Below, one piece after another: positions 1 through 6,250 of a stretch of 8,956 nucleotides of DNA (position 1 is the stretch's first letter; each line of letters begins with the position of its first letter). Location: assembly GCA_017394565.1 (NCBI GenBank), contig JAFPXW010000234.1, forward strand, positions 1 to 8,956. The letters are read 5' to 3'. The notes beneath the pieces were generated by a model. The model saw nothing but the letters and a program-made list of their open reading frames with translations. It was not told the origin of the DNA and did not search any database. The translations under genes and the position numbers were made by a program. This stretch comes from Oscillospiraceae bacterium (lineage in GTDB: Bacteria > Bacillota > Clostridia > Oscillospirales > Ruminococcaceae).

Positions 1-1
1 A

Positions 2-94
2 TATACGACTGAGAAGAAAAAAATCAATGAACTTGAAAAGCGTATGAAACAGCAGACCGTCGCCAAGCCTGCTGTGAAACGCAAGGCAATATGA
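2..94 (+). CDS. C-terminal end of an unknown element protein (partial)
   Basis: An open frame enters from the left edge and ends at TGA 92-94. The 30 visible residues are highly charged and helix-prone, with a KKINELEKRMKQQ stretch typical of a coiled-coil end, then a basic tail (KPAVKRKAI). The next gene's Shine-Dalgarno (GGAGG at 97-101) follows directly, so this is plausibly the preceding gene of the same operon. A mobilisation or relaxase protein would fit the position, but nothing in these residues identifies it. Confidence 0.5.
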   Translation, partial: YTTEKKKINELEKRMKQQTVAKPAVKRKAI

Positions 95-107
95 ACGGAG
101 GTATTAT

Positions 108-209
108 ATGGGACATTTCATTGCAGGATTATTCGTCGGAGGAGTGGTCGGTGTGTTTACAATGGCGCTCTGTATCGCTGCAAAGACAGGTGATGATTAT
201 GAACATTGA
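108..209 (+). CDS. DUF3789-type small membrane peptide, 33 aa
   Basis: A very short gene with a good Shine-Dalgarno (GGAGG, 97-101) six bases before its ATG. The product begins MGHFIAGLFVGGVVGVFTMA and has one glycine-rich hydrophobic segment (residues 4-25), followed by a short polar tail (KTGDDYEH). This start, length and pattern match the DUF3789 family of tiny proteins found in conjugative elements and phages of Clostridia; the function is unknown. One transmembrane helix is expected. Its stop overlaps the start of the next gene (ATG 199), which suggests translational coupling. The family call is from memory of the pattern. Confidence 0.75.
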   Translation: MGHFIAGLFVGGVVGVFTMALCIAAKTGDDYEH

Positions 210-606
210 GAAACAGACGGAAGACTTTCTGTATCTGCTTTGTGACTACATGAAAGCTAATCCCGGCTGTATTGTCGCAGTAAAGGATCATGATACCGTA
301 TCGGCAAATATGCAGCCGCTCGGATACTGCGATAACACCTATTACTATATTCGCCCGGAAATTTGTATCCCGTGTTTTCGTGCAGTCGAATATCCGGATC
401 ACAAGGTCGATATGCTTCTGATCCTGCGTAAGCTGTTTGCAATGGACTATATAAAAGTGCATTGGATTCTTACAGGACAGGTGCGTTACCGTCCTCAGAA
501 GCGTGTAGGAAAAACAAGAAAGCGGTACATAACCTTGTACCGCAAACAGCTTGATAATTTCATGAACGAGCATTTTGTGAAGGAGGCTGACGATGAACAG
601 AAGTGA
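199..606 (+). CDS. Unrecognised element-borne protein, 135 aa
   Basis: I do not recognise this protein. The open frame extends upstream to 91, but ATG 199 (MNIEKQTED) is preferred: it has AGG at 188-190 eight bases upstream, and the upstream part overlaps the DUF3789-type gene completely. The product is soluble-looking, with no membrane segment. It has an aromatic YYYIRPEICIPCF stretch in the middle and a strongly basic C-terminal third (RYRPQKRVGKTRKRY), which suggests nucleic-acid contact as an inference only. It overlaps the stop of the preceding gene by 11 bp and the start of the HU gene by 14 bp, so the three genes are probably translated as a unit. An accessory role in element maintenance or transfer fits the neighbours. 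Confidence 0.7.
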   Translation: MNIEKQTEDFLYLLCDYMKANPGCIVAVKDHDTVSANMQPLGYCDNTYYYIRPEICIPCFRAVEYPDHKVDMLLILRKLFAMDYIKVHWILTGQVRYRPQKRVGKTRKRYITLYRKQLDNFMNEHFVKEADDEQK

Positions 607-841
607 TTTTGTGAAGGCAGTCGCAGCGGAAAAAGGTATCAGCAGACGACAGGCATATCAAAGTGTTGATGCTGTGCTGGATACGATCCGCCTTCTGCTT
701 GCAAAGGGTGAAAAAATCGAGATCGGCGGTTTTGGAACATTTGATGTGCTGACCGATATGCGTGGAGTACATATTCCGACCTTCAAAGGCGGAAAAGCAC
801 TGAAACGTGTTCTGAATACGCCGATGGACGAGGAGAAATAA
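593..841 (+). CDS. HU-family DNA-binding protein, 82 aa
   Basis: The product begins MNRSDFVKAVAAEKGISRRQAYQ, the helical dimerisation half of HU/IHF proteins, followed by the signature KGEKIEIGGFGTFDV (about residues 39-53) that starts the beta saddle. The DNA-clasping arm and C-terminal helix are short and divergent: 82 aa against about 90 for typical HU, ending TPMDEEK. HU proteins bend DNA and assist recombination and nucleoid folding. The start is fixed by AGGAGG at 581-586, six bases before ATG 593, inside the end of the previous gene. Being in an operon with element genes, it is likely an element-specific architectural factor and not the chromosomal HU; that role is inferred. Confidence 0.88.
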   Translation: MNRSDFVKAVAAEKGISRRQAYQSVDAVLDTIRLLLAKGEKIEIGGFGTFDVLTDMRGVHIPTFKGGKALKRVLNTPMDEEK

Positions 842-900
842 GAGCTTTGAGTACATAGTGGTTTAATTCGTTACAGGCTCAATATCTGTAAGGAGGCAAA

Positions 901-1098
901 ATGGATAATAAAATAAAAAAGAATAACGCAGAAGCAAGCGATACTTCACCGCTTGCTTCAAGCGTTACAGAATATAAATTCGGTCATACGACGTATATTG
1001 TTGAATTGCATTTTTGTTTGGAATGTAAGGAAACACTTGAGGATGTAGTTAAAAGGCTGATTGTCCATGATGTGGAACGGGTAAAAAAACAGAAATGA
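901..1098 (+). CDS. tnpW: TnpW-family transposon-encoded protein, 65 aa
   Basis: A polar, low-complexity N-terminus (residues 1-22) precedes a compact domain with the pattern YKFGHTTYIVELHF, then KETLEDVVKRLIVHDVERV. This fits the TnpW family of Tn4451-like elements, whose core reads roughly 'kiGkTTYiV.v.Fs..skETl.dki.rli'. The function of TnpW is not established. A Shine-Dalgarno AGGAGG (891-896) lies four bases before ATG. A gap of 59 bp separates it from the HU gene, and I see no promoter in that gap. It is the last gene of the element in this direction, matching the terminal position of tnpW in Tn4451. Confidence 0.75.
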   Translation: MDNKIKKNNAEASDTSPLASSVTEYKFGHTTYIVELHFCLECKETLEDVVKRLIVHDVERVKKQK

Positions 1099-1148
1099 AG
1101 CCGTGATAAAAAAATATAGCGGATTTTGAAATTTATCACTTTAAAGCC

Positions 1149-1177
1149 TTGAATTTTTCTTGAAGATGTGGTATAAT
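1149..1177 (+). promoter_or_regulatory. Outward-facing extended -10 promoter at element end
   Basis: TTGAAT (1149-1154), a 17-bp spacer and TATAAT (1172-1177), with TG at 1169-1170 giving an extended -10. It points right, away from the element and toward the 3' end of the convergent lipoprotein gene. No rightward gene lies downstream, so it would make only a short transcript running into the hairpin at 1226-1255. In a circular form of the element it would face the left end, which is where the recombinase gene lies in Tn4451. Confidence 0.65.
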
Positions 1178-1178
1178 A

Positions 1179-1198
1179 TAGTTGCGATATAGTTGCGA
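1179..1198 (+). repeat. Tandem direct repeat of ATAGTTGCGA
   Basis: Two copies of TAGTTGCGA are spaced 11 bp apart, directly after the outward promoter. They are a candidate recombinase-binding or crossover site at the element end, each copy ending in GA. This is an inference, since the left end of the element is not in the window. Confidence 0.5.
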
Positions 1199-1225
1199 AG
1201 TAAAAATAGTGCTTATATGTGAAAA

Positions 1226-1255
1226 CAGCCCGATACTCGCATAAGTATCGGGCTG
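1226..1255 (-). terminator. Rho-independent terminator (mainly leftward)
   Basis: A perfect 12-bp stem, CAGCCCGATACT with AGTATCGGGCTG, and a 6-nt loop. On the minus strand the stem is followed by TTTTC, making it the likely terminator of the lipoprotein gene that stops at 1336. In the rightward direction the tail (CTCTATTTG) is poor, but the hairpin could still end transcripts from the 1149-1177 promoter. Confidence 0.75.
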
Positions 1256-1335
1256 CTCTATTTGCGATTCCGCTATATACCGTCTTTTCGTATTACTTCT
1301 TTTGCTTGCCCCAGCTAATTTGCGAGGGCTGTTTT

Positions 1336-3495
1336 TTATTGCTGTTCCGCCAGATACAATTCCGCGCGTCCCTGTATCGCGTGGGCGGCTTCCTCGGCGG
1401 TGCAGTCGCCGGAGAAGTATTTGCTGGATTCCTCACGCACGATGTTCGTAAGCTTAGAGTCATCCAGCACGCCCGTGTGCAGGGTGTCGAGGTACGCAAG
1501 GACGGTCTGGAGTTCCTCCTGCGTGGCGGCATCGTACTCCACGTTCTGACCGTTCATCTCGATGTGTGCGGTGTGATGCTCGTCATGGGGGATCGTTGCA
1601 TCGGCGAACGTTTTCTCCAGTGCCTTGCGGTTGAGGGGAAGAAGATGCGGCGGACTGTCCGGACCGAAATACTGGTTTTCCTCACGCAGATTGAACTTGA
1701 TGAATTCCCATGCGGCTTCCTTTTCTTTCGACTGCGCCGAAACCGCAATGCCGCCGAACGGACAGATCGTTCCGCCGTCGCAGCCGATGCCGCACAGGGT
1801 GATGTCCTGATTCCCGAACACGATCTGGTGGTTCATGTGGTAGTCGTCCAGTTTGGAAATATTCTCAGTCGCCAGCAGGACACGGTCGTCACGATAGCAA
1901 TAGTCATCCTCCGGCACCTTTCCCTGCGGCACGGTGTTCACGAGTTTCAGGAGCGAGATGAATTCCTCGCTGTCAAATGAACACTGCGCATTCTCATAAT
2001 CCACGAAATTTCCCATGATCTGGTGCTGGAGATTGCCAAACATCGTTGTTCTGCCGGATTCACTATAAAGATACGCCATCCCCTCCGGCAGATCGAGGGC
2101 GTAAATGTCTGTGGGCGAGAGGTTTGTCCGGTCGCCGATGTACTGCTTCTTGGCGATGAAACACGACACCGAAAACGACCACGGGATGCGCTCGATGCGT
2201 CCTTTGTAGCTGCCGGCTTCGAGGACGTTCATCATGTAGTCCTCCTCATGGAAATCCGGATCGTTTTCCATCCACGGGCGCATATCCTCGAATAATCCCT
2301 TGTTGGACAGCAGCCGGTAATCGTCACCGATGAGCATGATGTCGGGGACGTTGCCGGCGAGAAGGTCATTCCGGTAGTTCTCGAAGCACTGCTCGTAAAT
2401 TTCCGTCGGATCGTTGTGATAGTAGCTTTTCAGCACAAGCCGGTAGCCGTCCGCCTGCCGGTTGAAGCGTGCGATGCGTGTCTGAGTCTCCTGATCGAAC
2501 TGGAGTGCGGCGAGGGTGACGGTGTGGATGCTGTCGATCTCCTCCTGCGTGCGTGGGGTGAGGAGCAGGACTTCGGGGTGAAAGGCTAAACAATCATACA
2601 TGGATGCCAGCATCCTCCCGTCCGGCAGCGGCGCAAAGCCCCTTGCCTCCACCAGATCAGAGTCCGCAAAGTTCACAAGCTCGGTCTTTTCGCCCGTGTC
2701 CGGCTGCAAGCCGTAGAGCGCATCCATGTCCGTGCAGAGAAGCGCATACTCCCCGAAGCCGTCATAGTAACCGCCGTTGTTGAAATTCTGCTTGGGCAGA
2801 TCGTCCATCTGGAGTGGTTCGAGTGTGAGGGTTTCGCGGTCAAGGCGTTTCGGTGTGCCGTTGTCACGGACGAGCCAGACCGTTTCGTCGGGAGAGAGGA
2901 CAATGTGTCCCAGCGAATCATCGGACACCTGCCGTTTGCCGTTTTGCTCGTCATAGAGATAGCATCCGTCGGTCGTGAGGAAAATCTGCGCCCCGTCCGA
3001 AAGCACACGCCAGTCCAGAAGGCTCTGCATCGGGTCGATGTCGATGGGAAGCGGATGGGTTTCGATCGGCTGCAAATTCTCATCGAACACCAGACACGAC
3101 CAGCGATAGCCTGTGAATTCCTCGTCGCCATAGACAACGATCACGGTGAGTCTGCCGTCCCGAAAGTCAAAGGCGGATAGGTCTGTGTAGAATGCATCAC
3201 GGGGGATGGTGGTTTTCACGAGTACACCGGTCGTGAGGTCGTACAGCCCGATCGTCGGCGCACCGTCCTGTTTCCAGCCTTGCAGGACGACCTTGTTCCC
3301 GAAGGCGGCATAATTGGGATTACTGAAATCCGGATCGTCCGTCAGCGGTACGCTTTTGCAGGACGGTGACATTTCCACCTGTAGCGTCGCACCAGCCGGT
3401 TCGGTCGTGTCGGTCGTGGAAACCGGCGAAGTGCCGCAGGCGGTCAGCATACAAAAGATCGCGGCGGCGGTGATGAGTGCAAACTGTTTTTTCAT
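1336..3495 (-). CDS. Lipoprotein with propeller-like N-terminal region and extracellular solute-binding domain, 719 aa
   Basis: The product starts with a lipoprotein signal peptide (MKKQFALITAAAIFCMLTAC) with lipobox L17-T18-A19-C20, so it should be anchored on the outer face of the membrane. Residues of about 55-320 contain repeated short beta-type units (for example YLYDEQNGKRQV, VLSPDETVWLVRDNG, YGLQPDTGEKTELV), which look like a beta-propeller sensor or binding module. From about residue 322 (IHTVTLAALQF) to the end it resembles a family 1 extracellular solute-binding protein: a GNVPDIMLIG strand near residue 380, IAVSAQSKEKEAAWEFIKF, and closing helices. This fusion is about 300 aa longer than a plain binding protein. 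AGGAGGG (3502-3508) lies six bases before ATG. No ABC permease or ATPase is adjacent, so it is an orphan. The ligand, perhaps an oligosaccharide, is unknown. Confidence 0.85.
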   Translation of the reverse strand: MKKQFALITAAAIFCMLTACGTSPVSTTDTTEPAGATLQVEMSPSCKSVPLTDDPDFSNPNYAAFGNKVVLQGWKQDGAPTIGLYDLTTGVLVKTTIPRDAFYTDLSAFDFRDGRLTVIVVYGDEEFTGYRWSCLVFDENLQPIETHPLPIDIDPMQSLLDWRVLSDGAQIFLTTDGCYLYDEQNGKRQVSDDSLGHIVLSPDETVWLVRDNGTPKRLDRETLTLEPLQMDDLPKQNFNNGGYYDGFGEYALLCTDMDALYGLQPDTGEKTELVNFADSDLVEARGFAPLPDGRMLASMYDCLAFHPEVLLLTPRTQEEIDSIHTVTLAALQFDQETQTRIARFNRQADGYRLVLKSYYHNDPTEIYEQCFENYRNDLLAGNVPDIMLIGDDYRLLSNKGLFEDMRPWMENDPDFHEEDYMMNVLEAGSYKGRIERIPWSFSVSCFIAKKQYIGDRTNLSPTDIYALDLPEGMAYLYSESGRTTMFGNLQHQIMGNFVDYENAQCSFDSEEFISLLKLVNTVPQGKVPEDDYCYRDDRVLLATENISKLDDYHMNHQIVFGNQDITLCGIGCDGGTICPFGGIAVSAQSKEKEAAWEFIKFNLREENQYFGPDSPPHLLPLNRKALEKTFADATIPHDEHHTAHIEMNGQNVEYDAATQEELQTVLAYLDTLHTGVLDDSKLTNIVREESSKYFSGDCTAEEAAHAIQGRAELYLAEQQ

Positions 3496-3532
3496 AAAGA
3501 TCCCTCCTTAGAATTCCGGCAATGAATCTGCT

Positions 3533-3560
3533 TTTATACTAAGTACAATCCAGACCGCAA
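3533..3560 (-). promoter_or_regulatory. Candidate promoter of the lipoprotein gene
   Basis: On the minus strand, TTGCGG (3555-3560) is followed after 16 bp by TATAAA (3533-3538), about 38 bp before the ATG at 3495. The match is moderate. An octamer GATTGTAC lies in the spacer (3543-3550). Confidence 0.5.
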
Positions 3561-3693
3561 AAACCTGACACTTTGGCGGCATTTTCGTGGATGTGCCTAA
3601 ATTCCGTATCCACAAACTGGTGAAACCGCTATGCTGTTTGGCATCCTGCACAAAGTCCGCGCCGCAGATTGTACACGGATTCTGCATTTTTTG

Positions 3694-3722
3694 TTGCGAA
3701 CGAACCAAAATTGTGGTATAAT
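3694..3722 (+). promoter_or_regulatory. Promoter of the membrane protein-ymdB operon
   Basis: TTGCGA (3694-3699), a 17-bp spacer and TATAAT (3717-3722), with TG at 3714-3715 as an extended -10. The expected start near 3729 leaves a leader of about 50 nt containing a small stem ACGCC/GGCGT (3744-3760) and the Shine-Dalgarno AGGAGGG (3768-3774). Confidence 0.7.
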
Positions 3723-3781
3723 AAAAGTGTATGACAAAAAATCACGCCGGATCAGGGCGTTTATCATAGGAGGGTGCGGCA

Positions 3782-5353
3782 ATGGCTGCGGAAAAGAAAC
3801 GGGATCTTGGAATTGATATTTTATGCTGCGTGGGGGCGGTCATGCTGCTGACGCTGCAATATCTGGGGGCGATCGGCTTCATGGAAGAACCGGTCACATC
3901 GTGGGCAACGGCGCTCCCTGTTGCCGGACGGTGGTTCTCGCTGTCGGGTGCGGCACTGCTGTCCGCCGGAACGGGCTATGTGCTGAGTACGAAGAAATTT
4001 TCCGCCGGCTATTTCCAGATCCTGTTCCGGCTGGTGTATGTGTACCTCGTGTGCAGTCTGCTGGCGCTGGCGATGCGCGTGCTGCTGTTCGGCGACACGC
4101 TGACATGGGCGCAGATCGCACAGATCATCCTGAATTTCTCGCCGACGGAAACCGGACGTTTCGCCGGAATGTATTTCGCGCTCCTCATCGCCGCGCCGTA
4201 TCTCAATGCGGCATTCCACGGGCTGAAAAGCCGGAAACCGCAGCTCAGTCTGCTGCTGCTCCTGTCGCTGACGGCAGGCCTTCAGCCGATGCTGTTTGTG
4301 CAGGAAACGTATCTCCTGCCGTCGTGGTGCAAGGGATTATTTCCGGCGGCGGCATATATCGGCGGCGCTTACATCCGCAAGTACGTCAAAAAACGCCGTC
4401 CGGTGCTGCTCCTGCCGCTGATGTTCCTGCTGCTGGCGGAAACGGTCACGGTCATGCTGGTCAGCCTGCCGACGGGTGTGCTGTATTGCCCGTGGATCGA
4501 CAGTCTGGCGGCACTTCCGAGCATCGGCATCGCGCTGCTTCTGCTGGCACTGTGCCACAGCCGCGAAATGGGCGCTGGTTCGGTGCATCGGTTCTTTGCC
4601 GGAGCTGCCGGCGGTGTGCTGGGTGCGCTGCTGCTGGGGGATCTTATCATTGATGCATCGCTTCCGGCCGTTGTGGAGCGATTCCCGTCCGTGGGCGCAC
4701 AGGTCATTGCTGGGATCGTGGTCGTGCCGGTCATTTTCATCCTGAGTACGGTGCTGACGCTGATCCTGCAAATGCCGCTGTTTGGCGTGAGAGCATATCT
4801 GCGCAGCGAGGATGCCGAGGAGGAATTTGCAGAACCCGAGCCGCCGAAGCGCTCCCGGAACAATTCCGATGTGATCGTGCCGGAACGTACCCACACCGAG
4901 CCGACAAAGGAAAAACGCAGCACAGCGCTGCACACGATCTCCGTTCCGGTGTCCGATCCGGAAACGACCGTGCGCCTGACACAGCCGAAAACGGAAGAAC
5001 CGCAGGGCGTTCACGAAACCCATCTGCCGGAACCGGAAGTCCCCAAGCCGGAGCACATTCCGGATGTGCCGGAGGAGGACGATGCGGAAATGCGCGTGTA
5101 CGTCCCGAAGGGCAAGGCGGAACCGGCGAGCGCCGAGGATGTGAAGGTCTACGTCCCGAAGCACGCCGCACAGCCGGTGAAACCGAAGTCGAAGTCCGGC
5201 CTGAAGCCGCTGAAGCTTTCGGATGCGGTCGCAAGCGCGGCGGCAGCGGCTGCCAGATACGACCGCGTGACGGTCGATGACATTCTCAGAGATACCCCGA
5301 AACAGGAAAAAGACAGCGCCGTCAGCGATCTGCTGGACCGGCTGTCGGAGTAA
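3782..5353 (+). CDS. Acyltransferase-3-like membrane protein with long soluble tail, 523 aa; likely catalytically degenerate
   Basis: Residues of about 9-340 form roughly ten hydrophobic segments in the acyltransferase-3 (OafA/OatA) order: LGIDILCCVGAVMLLTLQYL in segment 1, AGTGYVLSTKKF after segment 2 (compare 'iSGyll..kkf'), and FRLVYVYL in segment 3. In active members segment 1 carries R-X10-H; here those positions are C15 and Q26. The following RxxR is reduced to R83 alone, and no histidine is seen in segment 9 (271-294). Residues 342-523 form a charged, proline-rich, probably disordered tail with two VYVPK repeats (439-443, 456-460) and an alanine-rich stretch near the end. It heads an operon with the YmdB gene 9 bp downstream. 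The fold call is fairly good; loss of activity is inferred. Another polytopic family is possible. Confidence 0.6.
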   Translation: MAAEKKRDLGIDILCCVGAVMLLTLQYLGAIGFMEEPVTSWATALPVAGRWFSLSGAALLSAGTGYVLSTKKFSAGYFQILFRLVYVYLVCSLLALAMRVLLFGDTLTWAQIAQIILNFSPTETGRFAGMYFALLIAAPYLNAAFHGLKSRKPQLSLLLLLSLTAGLQPMLFVQETYLLPSWCKGLFPAAAYIGGAYIRKYVKKRRPVLLLPLMFLLLAETVTVMLVSLPTGVLYCPWIDSLAALPSIGIALLLLALCHSREMGAGSVHRFFAGAAGGVLGALLLGDLIIDASLPAVVERFPSVGAQVIAGIVVVPVIFILSTVLTLILQMPLFGVRAYLRSEDAEEEFAEPEPPKRSRNNSDVIVPERTHTEPTKEKRSTALHTISVPVSDPETTVRLTQPKTEEPQGVHETHLPEPEVPKPEHIPDVPEEDDAEMRVYVPKGKAEPASAEDVKVYVPKHAAQPVKPKSKSGLKPLKLSDAVASAAAAAARYDRVTVDDILRDTPKQEKDSAVSDLLDRLSE

Positions 5354-5362
5354 GGAGTTTGT

Positions 5363-6127
5363 ATGAAATTACTCATGATCGGCGATGTGGTCGGCGATGT
5401 TGGCTGCCGCTTTCTGGCGCAGAAGCTTCCCACGATCAAGCGCGAACACGGAATCGACATTACGGTCGTCAACGGTGAGAATTCCGCCGACGGCAACGGC
5501 ATCACCCACGAATCCGCCCATGCGCTCTTTCAGGCGGGCGCGGATCTCATCACGACCGGAAACCACGCATTCCAGCGGAGAAACGAACTGGACTTGTTTG
5601 AGGACGACTGCATTGTCCGTCCGGCGAACTACTCCGATGCCTGCCCCGGCAAGGGATGGACGCTCTACGATATGGGCAGCACGCAGGCGGCTGTCGTGAA
5701 TTTGCAGGGGGTGCTGTATCTGGAGCCGCTGGACAATCCCTTTGACACGATGGACCGCATCCTCAGAGAGATCGACACGCCGAATATTTTCGTCGATTTC
5801 CACGCGGAGGCAACGTCCGAAAAGCGTGCGCTGGCGCACTATCTGACCGGCCGCGTGACGGCGGTCATCGGGACACATACCCACGTCCCGACCGCGGACG
5901 CGAGTATTCTGGGCGGTCACACGGGCTATATGACGGATGTGGGCATGACGGGTGTGGAGGATTCCGTGCTGGGCGTGAAAAAAGAGATCGCCATCGACCG
6001 GATGCGTCTGCACGTCCCGATCCGCTTCGAGGAAGCACAGGGGGCCTGCTATCTGTGCGGTGTGGTCGTGGATTACGATCAAAAAACCGGCAAAACAAAC
6101 AAAATTTTACCGCTAATTGTGAGATAG
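5363..6127 (+). CDS. ymdB: YmdB/TIGR00282-family metallophosphoesterase, 254 aa
   Basis: A cytoplasmic calcineurin-like phosphodiesterase. Metal-ligand motifs are all present: GD (D8), NGENSADGNGIT (E39, N40), TGNHAF (N67, H68), DFHAEATSEK (H147) and GTHTHVPTADA (H172, H174). The length fits the family (about 255-265 aa). Bacillus subtilis YmdB hydrolyses 2',3'-cyclic nucleotides in vitro and affects the switch between motility and biofilm; the role here is inferred from that. The Shine-Dalgarno AAGGAG (5352-5357) overlaps the stop codon of the upstream membrane-protein gene, indicating coupled expression. I see no terminator after the stop, so some read-through into spoVS is likely. In Bacillus the upstream neighbour is rny, which is absent here. 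Confidence 0.93.
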   Translation: MKLLMIGDVVGDVGCRFLAQKLPTIKREHGIDITVVNGENSADGNGITHESAHALFQAGADLITTGNHAFQRRNELDLFEDDCIVRPANYSDACPGKGWTLYDMGSTQAAVVNLQGVLYLEPLDNPFDTMDRILREIDTPNIFVDFHAEATSEKRALAHYLTGRVTAVIGTHTHVPTADASILGGHTGYMTDVGMTGVEDSVLGVKKEIAIDRMRLHVPIRFEEAQGACYLCGVVVDYDQKTGKTNKILPLIVR

Positions 6128-6150
6128 TACACAAACTTCACAAGAACCTC

Positions 6151-6179
6151 TTGCATTTTGCGGAGGATTGTAGTATAAT
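6151..6179 (+). promoter_or_regulatory. spoVS promoter
   Basis: TTGCAT (6151-6156), a 17-bp spacer and TATAAT (6174-6179), 24 bp after the ymdB stop. It looks like a vegetative sigma-A promoter. B. subtilis spoVS is reported to use sigma-H, and no clear sigma-H pattern was seen here. The leader to ATG 6251 is about 65 nt without obvious structure. Confidence 0.65.
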
Positions 6180-6250
6180 GAAAATGTCAAACACAGATCC
6201 GTTTTCAACGTATCCATTCCGTCCATCCAACGTACCACAAGGAGGTTCTC

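Larger units (their letters stand above)
1..1198 (+). mobile_element. Right-hand end of an integrative/mobilisable element (partial)
   Basis: Seen: a compact set of small same-strand genes with overlapping ends (DUF3789-type peptide, unknown 135-aa protein, HU-family protein, TnpW-family protein), visibly more AT-rich than the chromosomal genes that follow. Known: TnpW-family proteins come from Tn4451-type elements, where tnpW lies at one end and the large serine recombinase gene tnpX at the other; DUF3789-type peptides are common in Clostridia conjugative elements. Inferred: the element extends leftward out of the window and its right boundary lies between the tandem ATAGTTGCGA repeat (1179-1198) and the chromosomal terminator starting at 1226. 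No recombinase, relaxase or matching left end is visible, so the exact limit is not proven. Confidence 0.6.

Noticed and set aside
91..198. Extended N-terminus of the 135-aa protein from ATG 91
   Set aside because: It overlaps the whole DUF3789-type gene, which has the better ribosome site; ATG 199 has its own AGG.
1219..1980. Rightward 253-aa open frame, possibly read from the 1149 promoter
   Set aside because: GTG start without a ribosome site, lies across the terminator hairpin and antisense to the lipoprotein; arginine/valine-rich shadow composition.
3664..3692. GCAGA/TCTGC hairpin followed by a T run as a terminator
   Set aside because: Only five base pairs with a 12-nt loop, and no rightward gene precedes it; the T run probably belongs to the upstream flank of the 3694 promoter.
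4337..5164. Leftward 275-aa and other long frames opposite the membrane protein
   Set aside because: High-GC shadow frames rich in R, H and Q; no ribosome site; the rightward gene has consistent membrane segments.
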